From AA29 sp041481445 (GTDB lineage Bacteria; Acidobacteriota; Vicinamibacteria; Fen-336): 64,000 nucleotides of DNA. The translations under genes and the position numbers were made by a program. The notes beneath the pieces were generated by a model, which was not told the DNA's origin, made no database searches, and saw only the letters and a list, made by a program, of their open reading frames with translations. Below, one piece after another: positions 37,204-45,306 of the stretch; the first letter of the stretch is position 1; each line of letters begins with the position of its first letter. The DNA is taken from positions 1-64,000 of the forward strand of contig JBGPBV010000018.1 of assembly GCA_041481445.1 (NCBI GenBank). Direction: 5' to 3'.

Positions 37204-38870
37204 GCGACGGAAGGCGCGCGCGCCGGGGCGGTGTGCGCGGCCGCCGGCCGGGCCCGCGCCCTGGCCTCGAGGCCGGCCAGCAGGTCGAGGAAGGCGGCGT
37301 TGGTCCACCCGAAGCCGACCTGGTTGGCGGAGTACCCGAACTTGATGCCGGCGGCCACGTCCGACTTGCGGCGCTGCACGTCGTACTTCTCGACGATGGC
37401 GCCGTGCTCCTCGAAGTCCTCGACGACCATGGACAGGAACTTCCGCGACACGCGATCGGCGTCCTCGTCGTAGCCGTACCGCCGGAGGCCGTCGATCGGG
37501 ATCATCTGGAGGGGAGCCCAGCCGTAGGGGGCGTCCCACTGGTTGCCGGTGACGCGCGTGCTCGTGAGCAGCCCCCCCGGGGCCTCGAAGAGCCTGAGGT
37601 TGTCGCGGACGCGCGTGGCCTGCGTCTTGGAGGCCAGGCCGGCCCACAGGGGATAGAAGGTCGTCGCGAACTCGTATCGGCGGCGGGCCTTGGTCTCGAA
37701 GTCGTAGTCGAAGTAGAGCCCCGAGGCCTCGTCCCACAGGTAGCGGTCGACGGCGGCGTGGCGCGCCTCCGCGCGGCCGCGCCACTCGCGCGCCTTGTCC
37801 GGCGCCCCCAGCGCCTCCTCGATGAGGGCCGCCTCCGTCTCCATCCGGAACAGGAGCGTGTTGAGGCAGACGGGCGTGTAGTGGACGATGTCGACGTTGA
37901 AGAGGCCGAAGCGGTTGGAGGGGTCGAAGCCCGACTCGCGCATCGAGCGGTCGCCCTTGTAGAAGAGGCCCGTGAGTTGGTCGGCCTTGCGGTCGTAGTA
38001 GCGGCCGAGGTCGTAGTCGCCCTTGGCGGCGTCGGGATGGTCGCGGTAGTGCTCGCGGATGCGGTCGTAGTGCGTGCGCCCCATATCGTCCTTCTCGTCG
38101 CTCAGCACCTCCTGGGCGGGGCCGTCGCCGAAGTCGTAGTAGCGGGAGAGGCCGGTCTCGGGGACGAGGTGCGGCTCCGTGGTCCAGAAGCGGTAGTAGG
38201 CCTCGATGGCCGGGCGCGTGCGGCGCAGCCACTCCTTGTCCTTTGTCCGCTCGTACACGCCGAGGATCATCTCGGTGAGGAACGGGGGTTGCGAGCGCGT
38301 CAGGTAGTAGGTGCGGTTGGCGTTGAGGATCGTGCCGTAGTGCTCGATCTCGTAGAGGAAGTTCTCGACCATGTCCCGCGCCTTCTCCGTCTCCCCGTCC
38401 GCGAGCAGCCCGACTTGGATGAAGTAGCTGTCCCAGCCGTACATCTCGTTGAAGCGCCCGCCCGGCACCACGTAGGGGCGCGGCAAGTAGAGAAGGCCGG
38501 GGTCGAAGGGCGCCGTCCCGCGCGGAGGCAGGGGGCGCAGCTCGATGCGCGCGAGGTCGGCGGGCGCCATGGACGCGGCGAGATCGGCTTGCACGCGCGC
38601 ACGGTCCTCCTCCGGCGGGAGGTAGACCGGCCAGGGCTGGCCGGCCGGACGAGGAAACTTCGGGTCGGGGGCGGCCTTGGCCAGGTCGCGCGTGGAGCGG
38701 CCGAGCGTCGTCCAGGCGTTCTTGATGTAGGCGCGGACGGCGGCCACCCGGGCCGGAGACAGGGCATCGGGGCTCGGCGAGGACGTCGGTGACGGCGCCG
38801 GCGCGGCCGCGGCCGCGGTGAGCGCGGCGGCGGCCAGGGCGAAGAAGGCGGGGCGGAGTCTCGCGGCCAT
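37173..38870 (-). CDS. treA: Periplasmic trehalase (GH37)
   Basis: 565 residues, ATG 38870, signal peptide about 1-24. Both GH37 signatures are present: PGGRFNEMYGWDSYF and QWDAPYGWAPLQ. The catalytic Asp is probably in RESGFDPSNRF and the catalytic Glu in AIVEKYDV. It hydrolyses trehalose to two glucoses outside the cytoplasm. An Ala/Pro/Ser-rich linker follows the signal peptide and a similar tail ends the protein. It is divergent from the broken tartrate-dehydratase gene. Confidence 0.92.
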   Translation of the reverse strand: MAARLRPAFFALAAAALTAAAAAPAPSPTSSPSPDALSPARVAAVRAYIKNAWTTLGRSTRDLAKAAPDPKFPRPAGQPWPVYLPPEEDRARVQADLAASMAPADLARIELRPLPPRGTAPFDPGLLYLPRPYVVPGGRFNEMYGWDSYFIQVGLLADGETEKARDMVENFLYEIEHYGTILNANRTYYLTRSQPPFLTEMILGVYERTKDKEWLRRTRPAIEAYYRFWTTEPHLVPETGLSRYYDFGDGPAQEVLSDEKDDMGRTHYDRIREHYRDHPDAAKGDYDLGRYYDRKADQLTGLFYKGDRSMRESGFDPSNRFGLFNVDIVHYTPVCLNTLLFRMETEAALIEEALGAPDKAREWRGRAEARHAAVDRYLWDEASGLYFDYDFETKARRRYEFATTFYPLWAGLASKTQATRVRDNLRLFEAPGGLLTSTRVTGNQWDAPYGWAPLQMIPIDGLRRYGYDEDADRVSRKFLSMVVEDFEEHGAIVEKYDVQRRKSDVAAGIKFGYSANQVGFGWTNAAFLDLLAGLEARARARPAAAHTAPARAPSVAQSGAASASR

Positions 38871-38925
38871 GGTGGTTCCCCCCTCGAAGGACTTATTGTA
38901 GTCGCCCACTGGAGGGAGACCGCGC

Positions 38926-39446
38926 GTGCGCATCCTCGAGATCCGCCAGACTACGCGCGGATGCTGCGCGAGTACCCGCTCTTCTGGCTCGAGGAGCCGG
39001 GCGATCCGCTCGACTTCGCGCTGCAGGCGGCCCTGGCCGAGGCCTACCCCGGTCCGATGGCGACCGGCGAGAACCTCTTCAGCCACCAGGACGCGCGGAA
39101 CCTCCTGCGCTACGCGGGTCTGCGCGCCGACCGGGACTGGCTGCAGTTCGACTGCGCGCTCTCGTACGGCCTGTGCGAGTACCAGCGGACGCTGGAGGTG
39201 ATCGAGGAGGCGGGATGGTCCCGCCGCCGCTGCATTCCGCACGGCGGGCACCAGATGTCGCTCCACATCGCGGCCGGGCTGGGCCTGGGCGGGAACGAGG
39301 ACTATCCCGACCTGTTCCAGCCCTTCGGCGGCTTCCCGGACGGCGTCCGGGTCGAGGACGGCCACGTCACGCTGCCGGAGCTCCCGGGTCTCGGCTTCGA
39401 GGGGAAGAGCGCGCTGATCGCGCGCATGCGCGCGCTGGCCGAGTAG
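38926..39446 (+). pseudogene. Enolase-superfamily gene (D-tartrate dehydratase-like) with large internal deletion
   Basis: A ribosome site (GGAGGGAG at 38911) and GTG 38926 start MRILEIRQ-type sequence typical of the N-terminus of this family. After about seven codons the frame is wrong, and near 38948 the sequence jumps to DYARMLREYPLFWLEEPGDP, the C-terminal half of the barrel, in another frame. From there the protein is well preserved through CIPHGGHQMSLHIAAGLGLG and DLFQPFGGFPDGVRVEDG, matching tartrate dehydratase. Most of the N-terminal and metal-binding part is missing. A 161-residue product from 38961 is conceivable but would be inactive. Confidence 0.85.
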
Positions 39447-39449
39447 GCG

Positions 39450-40052
39450 CTACTCGTGGACGGTGTCGAGGACGATCTTGACGTCCTTCGCCCCGACCGC
39501 CACTCCCTTCTGGACTCCTTCGATGTCGCCCTTGGTGGCGATGGCGTCGCCCGTCTTCGAGAGCCGCGCGGTGATCTCGAGGGGGCCGGAGAAGCTGGTG
39601 CCGGCCGTCATCGCGTCCGCGCCCGAGATCCGGAACGCGAACGGAAAGGTGACACCGTTCTCGCGCCTCACCGCCACGATGTGCCGGTCCGCGCCCGCCC
39701 GCGCGATGACGAAGAGGACGGCGCCGCCGGCCCGGGACTGGAGGGTCGGAGCGACGGTGATCGTGCCGGCGACGGACGCGCCGCCGGCGGCGGCGGTCAT
39801 CGCGGGCGGGGGGGCCGCACCCGAAGGCTCCGCGTCGATCGGCGGGTGGCCGGGCGGCAAGGTGCTGTCGGACGTGGGCGAGCCGGCGGCCGGGGGGGCG
39901 ACCCGGTCGCGCGACGTCAGGGGGCGAAGGCTGGCCGGCGGGCTCGAGCCCTCGTCCGCCGGGGGCGCCGGCTTCTCGCCGCCGCCGCACGACGACGCCA
40001 CCACGCCGATCAGCACGCCGAGGAGGAGGAGACGGCTTCGCTTGTCGCGCAC
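39450..40052 (-). CDS. Putative lipoprotein with CcmI/CycH C-terminal-type domain
   Basis: 200 residues from GTG 40052. Hydrophobic N-terminus ending VASSCGGG suggests a lipoprotein, although the lipobox is not ideal. A Pro/Ser-rich linker (30-90) precedes a domain with VAGTITVAPTLQSRAGGAVL, VLFVIARAG, PFAFRISGADAM and GDIEGVQKGVAVGAKDVKIV. This pattern is that of the C-terminal periplasmic domain of the cytochrome c biogenesis protein CcmI/CycH, here without the membrane and TPR parts. The function is therefore uncertain. Confidence 0.65.
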   Translation of the reverse strand: MRDKRSRLLLLGVLIGVVASSCGGGEKPAPPADEGSSPPASLRPLTSRDRVAPPAAGSPTSDSTLPPGHPPIDAEPSGAAPPPAMTAAAGGASVAGTITVAPTLQSRAGGAVLFVIARAGADRHIVAVRRENGVTFPFAFRISGADAMTAGTSFSGPLEITARLSKTGDAIATKGDIEGVQKGVAVGAKDVKIVLDTVHE

Positions 40053-40147
40053 GGCGCCATTCTATGACGAGGGCGGGGCGCCGGCCGTCTCCTCCGACGA
40101 CCGGGCGCCCGCCTCCGCGGCCGCAACCAGGCCGGATTCCCGGAAAG

Positions 40148-40525
40148 TCAGCGCTGTCCCGACGCGGCCTCCGCGAGCAGTGCATCCAGCTTCTGGACGA
40201 AGGCGCTGCGGGGCAGGACGGTCGTGCAGCCGGCCTCGAGGGCCTCGCGCCCGCGCTGGGCCTCGACGTGGCTGAAGAAGCCCACGACGGGCAGGCCGGC
40301 CAGCGCAGCGTCCGCGCGCAGGTCCGCCGCGGTGGCCGCCCAGGGGAGTCGCGGCGAATCGAGGTCCATGAGGACGAGGCTCGCCCCCCCGCGCGCGCTC
40401 GCCACCGCGTCGGCGGCGGTGCGGACCGCCTTGACCTCGATTCCGCGACCCTTCGCCGCCTCGCGGATCCGGCTCAAGAACATCAAGTCGTCGACGAGCG
40501 CGATCACCACCGGCATGTGCACCAT
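40148..40525 (-). CDS. Stand-alone, degenerate response-regulator receiver domain
   Basis: 125 residues from ATG 40525 (alternatives ATG 40516 or TTG 40552). The fold of a CheY-like receiver is visible: acidic pair in IALVDDLMF, phosphoacceptor-like Asp in LVLMDLDSP, and a final strand TTVLPRSAFV. The conserved Lys near the end is replaced by Arg, so phosphorylation signalling may be altered. There is no output domain and no histidine kinase nearby. It is divergent from the Fur-family gene. Confidence 0.6.
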   Translation of the reverse strand: MVHMPVVIALVDDLMFLSRIREAAKGRGIEVKAVRTAADAVASARGGASLVLMDLDSPRLPWAATAADLRADAALAGLPVVGFFSHVEAQRGREALEAGCTTVLPRSAFVQKLDALLAEAASGQR

Positions 40526-40583
40526 GTACCGCCGTTCGAGCGCCGCGGTCAAGCGCTCGCCGCCGGGCCGGCGGAGAGAGGTC

Positions 40584-40611
40584 TTGACACCGCCCCATTC
40601 GCAGGAATAAT
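40584..40611 (+). promoter_or_regulatory. Promoter of the Fur-rubrerythrin operon
   Basis: TTGACA (40584-40589), 16-base spacer, AATAAT (40606-40611). The expected start point coincides with the GTG at 40618, and there is no ribosome site in between. The AATAATTA tract could also serve as part of a Fur/PerR box for autoregulation. Confidence 0.6.
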
Positions 40612-40617
40612 TACCAC

Positions 40618-41091
40618 GTGGCTCCCCGGCGCACGCGCCAGCGCGACGTCGTCCTGTCGGTGGTGCGCTCGACCATGGACCATCCGGGCGCGGACTGGGT
40701 CTATCGCCAGGCCCGCCGCCGCCTGCCCCGCATCAGCCTCGGCACCGTGTACCGGAACCTGAAGCGCCTGGCCGCGGAGGGGCTCATCCGTGAGATCCAC
40801 TCGGGAGCGCAGGGGACGCGCTTCGACGGCAACACGGGCGAGCACCACCACGTGCGCTGCGTGGCCTGCGGGCGCGTGAACGACCTCCCCCTGTCCGTGG
40901 ACACCGGCAGGGAGGAGGCGGCGGCGCGCGCGCTCAACTACCGCATCCTCGGCCACCACGTCGAGGTCCAGGGGCTGTGCCCGCAGTGCCAGGACCACAC
41001 AGACAGGAACCATTCTCATCAAACAGGCCAATTCGACCGGCGCCGCCGTGCGCGCCGGGCAAGGAGCACGACCGCCCATGACCGCCCTTAG
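40618..41091 (+). CDS. Fur-family metalloregulator (PerR-like)
   Basis: 157 residues from GTG 40618. Winged-helix N-domain with LGTVYRNLKRLAAEGLI, then metal-site residues in GEHHHVRCVACG and a second CxxC in LCPQC. Fur-family repressors respond to iron, peroxide or other metals. The core ends around residue 125; the last 30 residues form a basic tail that runs into the rubrerythrin start (14-bp overlap). Linkage to rubrerythrin suggests a peroxide-stress (PerR-type) regulator, but iron or zinc sensing is possible. Confidence 0.85.
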   Translation: MAPRRTRQRDVVLSVVRSTMDHPGADWVYRQARRRLPRISLGTVYRNLKRLAAEGLIREIHSGAQGTRFDGNTGEHHHVRCVACGRVNDLPLSVDTGREEAAARALNYRILGHHVEVQGLCPQCQDHTDRNHSHQTGQFDRRRRARRARSTTAHDRP

Positions 41092-41503
41092 AGGCAGCAA
41101 GACGCACGAGAACCTCAAGCACGCCTTCGCCGGCGAGAGCCAGGCCAACCGCCGCTACCTGTACTTCGCCCGCGCCGCCGACATCGAGGGTTACCCCGAG
41201 ATCGGGGGTCTCTTCCGCGACACCTCGGAGGCGGAGACCGGCCACGCCTTCGGCCACATGGATTTCCTGAAGGCGGTCGGCGATCCCGCCACCGACGTCG
41301 CCTTCGGCAACACGCGGCAGAACCTGCAGTCCGCGGTCGAGGGCGAGACCTACGAGTACACGCAGATGTACCCGGGCATGGCCCGCACCGCCCGCGACGA
41401 GGGGTTCGCGGAGATCGCGGAGTGGTTCGAGACGCTGGCCAAGGCCGAGCGCAGCCACGCCGGCCGCTTCACTCGCGGCCTGGAGGGCCTCAAGGAGCTC
41501 TAG
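41078..41503 (+). CDS. Rubrerythrin without rubredoxin domain
   Basis: 141 residues, ATG 41078 after AAGGAG. Di-iron peroxidase of the ferritin-like family. Ligand regions are AFAGESQANRRY, TSEAETGHA, AVEGETYEY and LAKAERSHAGRF. The C-terminal rubredoxin domain of classic rubrerythrins is missing, so electrons must come from another protein, possibly the Fe-S protein encoded next. It reduces hydrogen peroxide in the cytoplasm and is presumably under control of the upstream Fur-family repressor. Confidence 0.9.
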   Translation: MTALRGSKTHENLKHAFAGESQANRRYLYFARAADIEGYPEIGGLFRDTSEAETGHAFGHMDFLKAVGDPATDVAFGNTRQNLQSAVEGETYEYTQMYPGMARTARDEGFAEIAEWFETLAKAERSHAGRFTRGLEGLKEL

Positions 41504-41519
41504 GACCCGGGAGGGAGCC

Positions 41520-42788
41520 CTGCCCTTCGATCCTGCCGACCCCGCCTTCCTCGACCCGGCCAAGGTCGAGCGTGAGCTCGCGCGCGTGGCCGAGATCTGC
41601 GACGGCTGCCGTCGCTGCCATCGGCTGTGCCCGAGCTTCGACTTCATGCTCGAGCGGATCGACGCCCACGAGGGGGACGTCTCCAAGGTCGGCCCCGCGG
41701 ACTACCGGCGGATCGTGGACCTGTGCTGGCAGTGCAAGCTCTGCTTCAACCACTGCCCGTACACGCCGCCGCACCGCTGGGACATCGACTTCCCGCACCT
41801 GATGCTGCGCGCGAAGGCGGCGCGGGCGGCGGCGGAGGGCGTGAGCTGGCAGGACCGGTGGCTGGGCAACACGGACGCCCTGGGCGCTCTCGGCTCCGCC
41901 ACCGCGCCCCTGGCCAACTGGGCCAACTCCTCGCGTCCCGGCCGCGCCCTGCTCGAGAAGACCTTCGGGATCGACCGCACCCGCGCCCTGCCGCGCTTCC
42001 ATCACAAGACCTTCGCGCGCTGGTTCCGCGAGCGCGGCGGGGGGAAGGTCGCGGAGGGCCACAAGGTCGCGTTCTTCACGACCTGCGTGGTCAACTACAA
42101 CGAGCCGCAGGTGGGCCGGGACGCGGTGTCCGTGCTCGAGAAGAACGGCTGCCGGGTGTCGTGCCCGGACAAGCAGCTCTGCTGCGGCATGGGGTACCTC
42201 GACGGCGGCGACATCGGGTCGGCGCGGGCCAACGCCCGCCGCAACGTCGAGGCCCTGCTGCCGCTGGTCGAGGACGGGGCCGACGTCGTGGTCACGCAGC
42301 CGACCTGCTCGTACGTCCTCAAGAAGGAGTACCCGCTGCTCCTGCCCGGAGAGGCCACGGAGAAGGTGGCGGCGCGCACGCTCGACACCTTCGAGTTCCT
42401 CGCCAAGCGCCACAAGGAGGGCCGGCTCTCCACCGATTTCGCCGGCCGGTCCCCGGGCACCGTCGCCTACCAGGCCCCCTGCCACCTGCGCGCGCAGAAC
42501 ATGGGCTTCAAGACCCGCGACGTCCTTCAGCTCATCCCGGGCACGAAGGTGACGGTGGTCGAGCGGTGCACGGCCATGGACGGGACCTGGGGGATGAAGA
42601 AGGAGTTCTATCCGATCAGCCTGCAGTTCGCCCGCCGCGCCGCCCAGGAGATGGAGGCCTCGCAGCCGGACACCTTCGCCACCGACTGCTCGCTGGCCGC
42701 CCTCCAGATCGCGGAGGTGCGCGGTGCCCGTCCCGCCCATCCGGTCACGCTGCTGCGCGAGGCCTACGGGCTGGCGGAGGAGAGGTAG
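41520..42788 (+). CDS. Fe-S oxidoreductase with two 4Fe-4S motifs and CCG domains (GlpC/HdrD-like)
   Basis: 422 residues if started at CTG 41520, four bases after GGGAGGGA. No ATG, GTG or TTG is available until GTG 41586, which would remove FDPADPAFLDPAKVERELAR, a stretch that looks coding. Two ferredoxin-type motifs occur, CDGCRRCHRLCP and CWQCKLCFNHCP, followed by two cysteine-rich CCG domains (CCGMGYLDGG; CHLRAQNMG). Related proteins act as electron-transfer subunits. Sitting between rubrerythrin and a DUF3501 gene, it is a plausible electron donor to rubrerythrin. Confidence 0.82.
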   Translation: MPFDPADPAFLDPAKVERELARVAEICDGCRRCHRLCPSFDFMLERIDAHEGDVSKVGPADYRRIVDLCWQCKLCFNHCPYTPPHRWDIDFPHLMLRAKAARAAAEGVSWQDRWLGNTDALGALGSATAPLANWANSSRPGRALLEKTFGIDRTRALPRFHHKTFARWFRERGGGKVAEGHKVAFFTTCVVNYNEPQVGRDAVSVLEKNGCRVSCPDKQLCCGMGYLDGGDIGSARANARRNVEALLPLVEDGADVVVTQPTCSYVLKKEYPLLLPGEATEKVAARTLDTFEFLAKRHKEGRLSTDFAGRSPGTVAYQAPCHLRAQNMGFKTRDVLQLIPGTKVTVVERCTAMDGTWGMKKEFYPISLQFARRAAQEMEASQPDTFATDCSLAALQIAEVRGARPAHPVTLLREAYGLAEER

Positions 42789-42794
42789 AGGGCC

Positions 42795-43391
42795 GTGCGC
42801 AAGGTCGAACGAAGCGAGGTCAAGGACCTCGTGGCCTACGAGAAGGCGCGGGTGGCGATGCGGGCCCGCGTCATCGAGCTCAAGAAGGACCGCCGGATCG
42901 CCGTCGGCCCCAACCTCACCCTCCTCTTCGAGAACCGCGACACCGTCCTCTTCCAGATCCAGGAGATGGTCCGTACCGAGCGCATCGTCGACGACGCGAA
43001 GATCCAGGACGAGCTCGACGCCTACAACGCGCTCATCCCGGAGCCGGGCCAGCTCTCGGCCACGCTCTTCATCGAGATCCCGGAGCTCGCGCGGATGAGC
43101 CAGGAGAAGGTCCGCGAGACCGTGAACCGCTTCCAGGGCCTCGACCGCGACGCGGTGTGGCTCCTGGCCGGCGGGGTGCGCGTGCCCGCGCGCTTCGAGC
43201 CGGGGCACAGCAAGGAAGAGAAGATGGCGGCCGTGCACTACGTGACCTTCGTGGTGCCGGAGGCGGCGCGATCGGCCCTGGCCGACCCGGCTGCCGACGT
43301 GCGGCTGGTGGTGGACCACCCGAACTACCGCGCGGAGGCGCCGCTGGCGGCGGCGGTGCGCCGGGCCCTCGTGGAAGACATCGCCGGCTGA
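42795..43391 (+). CDS. DUF3501 family protein
   Basis: 198 residues from GTG 42795, six bases after the Fe-S gene. Conserved stretches are YEKARVAMRARVIELKK, VGPNLTLLFENRDTVLFQIQ and ATLFIEIPE. This family of unknown function is commonly found next to rubrerythrin and this type of Fe-S protein, as here. No signal peptide or metal motif is evident. A role in the same peroxide-detoxifying electron path is inferred from linkage only. Confidence 0.82.
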   Translation: MRKVERSEVKDLVAYEKARVAMRARVIELKKDRRIAVGPNLTLLFENRDTVLFQIQEMVRTERIVDDAKIQDELDAYNALIPEPGQLSATLFIEIPELARMSQEKVRETVNRFQGLDRDAVWLLAGGVRVPARFEPGHSKEEKMAAVHYVTFVVPEAARSALADPAADVRLVVDHPNYRAEAPLAAAVRRALVEDIAG

Positions 43392-43453
43392 GCCCTCGGT
43401 CCGCGCGCCCCGCCGCTATAATCGCTTGAGATGAACGGCCCGGCAGCGTCCTG

Positions 43454-44269
43454 ATGCCATCGTCGCGCACGCTGGCCCTGATGGCCAGCCTGGTCCGCCG
43501 CCTCGCCGATCGCTTCAAGGAGTCGATCCTCTCCGTCCAGGACTACGCCCTGCTCTCCTGGCGGGGCCTGACGGCGCTGGCCACGCCGCCGCGCTACCCG
43601 CACGAGATCATCGCCCAGATGGACTCGCTGGGCGTGGGCTCGCTCTCCATCGTGATCCTGACCGGCATGTTCACGGGCATGGTGCTCACCCTGCAGTCGG
43701 CGGCCAGCCTCGACGCCTTCGGGGCCCGGCCCTACGTCGGCCGCCTGGTCTGCGTGTCGATGGTGCGCGAGCTGGGCCCCGTGCTCACGGCCCTGATGGT
43801 GACCGGCCGCGTGGGCTCGGGGATGGCGGCGGAGCTGGGCTCGATGGTGGTGACGCAGCAGATCGACGCCTTGCGCGTGCTGGGATCGGACCCCATCCGC
43901 AAGCTGGTGGCGCCGCGCCTGCTGGCCGGGATCGTGATGGTGCCGATCCTGACCGTCATCTCCGACACCCTGGGCATCTTCGGCGGCAGCCTCATCGGCA
44001 TCTTCAACCTGAAGCTGTCCTGGGAGTTTTTCTGGCGGTCGGTGGGCAACGCCCTCACCATGAACGACCTCGTCATGGGCCTGCTCAAGCCGGTGATGTT
44101 CGGGTTCATACTGAGCTCGGTGGGCTGTCACATGGGCCTGCGCACGACGGGCGGGACCCAGGGCGTCGGCCTCTCCACGACGCGGTCGGTGGTCGTGGCC
44201 TCGGTGCTCATCCTGTCCTCGGACTTCTTCATGACCAAGGTGCTGCTCCTGATCTTCCCGGTGAAATAG
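43454..44269 (+). CDS. mlaE: Mla-type ABC transporter permease
   Basis: 271 residues with five or six membrane segments. MlaE-family hallmarks include LTGMFTGMVLTLQSA, GPVLTALMVTGRVGSGMAAELG and MVVTQQIDALRVLGSDP. It is the membrane subunit of the phospholipid (or related lipid) transporter that keeps outer-membrane asymmetry. ATG 43454 has no strong ribosome site. The following ATPase gene starts within its stop (TAGTG). Confidence 0.92.
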   Translation: MPSSRTLALMASLVRRLADRFKESILSVQDYALLSWRGLTALATPPRYPHEIIAQMDSLGVGSLSIVILTGMFTGMVLTLQSAASLDAFGARPYVGRLVCVSMVRELGPVLTALMVTGRVGSGMAAELGSMVVTQQIDALRVLGSDPIRKLVAPRLLAGIVMVPILTVISDTLGIFGGSLIGIFNLKLSWEFFWRSVGNALTMNDLVMGLLKPVMFGFILSSVGCHMGLRTTGGTQGVGLSTTRSVVVASVLILSSDFFMTKVLLLIFPVK

Positions 44270-45159
44270 TGGCCGATCGCCTGGACGAGCACGACGGCGC
44301 GGAGCCGGAGGACGCCCTCGGCGACCCCTACGCGGGGACGGCGGAGGCGGTGGCCCGCGACGTTGACGAGCCCCTCGTGTGGTTCGGCGACGTCCACCTC
44401 TCCTTCGACCGCCCCATCCTCAAGGGCGTGAGCTTCACCCTGCGGCCGGGCACCACGAAGATCGTGCTGGGGGGGTCGGGTTCCGGCAAGACGACGATCC
44501 TGCGGCTCATCCTCGGCCTGCTCAAGCCCGACGCCGGCACCATCGTCGTGGACGGCACCAGCGTCGGCGTGCTGCGCGAGCCGGAGCTGCGGGACGTGCG
44601 GCTGAAGATCGGGATGGTGTTCCAGGAGGGCGCCCTCTTCGACTCGCTGACCGTGGGCGAGAACGTCGGCTACCGGCTGATCGAGGACGGCCATCTCCCG
44701 GAGGAGGCGATCGAGGAACGCGTCCGCGAGATGCTGGGGTTCGTGGGCCTGGCCACCCACTACGACAAGATGCCCTCCGACCTCTCCGGCGGGCAGAAGC
44801 GGCGGGTGGCCTTCGCGCGCGCGCTGGTGGCGCGCCCGCAGATCATGCTCTACGACGAGCCCACCACCGGCCTCGACCCCATCACCGCGACCACGATCAC
44901 CGACCTCATCTGCAAGGTACGCGACCTCGACGGCGTGAGCTCGATCCTGGTGACGCACCAGCTCCGCGACGCCTTCAACGTCGCGCGCAGCTTCATGCTC
45001 AAGAAGGACGACGAGTACGTGACGAGCGTGGTCGAGGACATGGCCACCCTGGAGGGGACGGAGTTCATGATGCTCAAGGAGGGTACGGTCGTGTTCGAGG
45101 GATCCGCCCACGAGCTCCAGACCTCGACCGACGCGTACATCCGGGAGTTCCTGTCGTGA
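44269..45159 (+). CDS. mlaF: Mla-type ABC transporter ATPase
   Basis: 296 residues from GTG 44269. ABC features: Walker A GGSGSGKTT, signature LSGGQKRRVAFARAL, Walker B IMLYDEPTTGLDP, switch His in LVTHQ. A roughly 35-residue acidic N-terminal extension precedes the core. It powers lipid transport with MlaE and MlaD. It overlaps mlaE by one base. Confidence 0.92.
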   Translation: MADRLDEHDGAEPEDALGDPYAGTAEAVARDVDEPLVWFGDVHLSFDRPILKGVSFTLRPGTTKIVLGGSGSGKTTILRLILGLLKPDAGTIVVDGTSVGVLREPELRDVRLKIGMVFQEGALFDSLTVGENVGYRLIEDGHLPEEAIEERVREMLGFVGLATHYDKMPSDLSGGQKRRVAFARALVARPQIMLYDEPTTGLDPITATTITDLICKVRDLDGVSSILVTHQLRDAFNVARSFMLKKDDEYVTSVVEDMATLEGTEFMMLKEGTVVFEGSAHELQTSTDAYIREFLS

Positions 45160-45230
45160 AGTTCGCGAAGCCAGGAAGGCACGTAGAGCTCAGCGGCGCC
45201 GCGGAGCGGCGGCGATGAGCGAGGGGGGTT

Positions 45231-45283
45231 TCAGGGGGGGACGCGAAGCGCGGGAGCGGTTGGACCGCGAGTGCCCCCCCTGA
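45231..45283. repeat. Perfect 10-bp inverted repeat between mlaF and mlaD
   Basis: TCAGGGGGGG (45231-45240) is the exact reverse complement of CCCCCCCTGA (45274-45283). The 33-base interval holds a smaller hairpin, GCGGT-TGG-ACCGC (45256-45268). There is no T-run, so it is not a standard terminator. It may set mRNA stability or the ratio of MlaEF to MlaD, or be a mobile palindromic repeat. Confidence 0.7.
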
Positions 45284-45306
45284 CTTAGGTAAGACAGGAA
45301 GGAATC

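Noticed and set aside
45231..45283. Terminator after mlaF
   Set aside because: The stem is strong but no T-run follows, and mlaD is functionally part of the operon.
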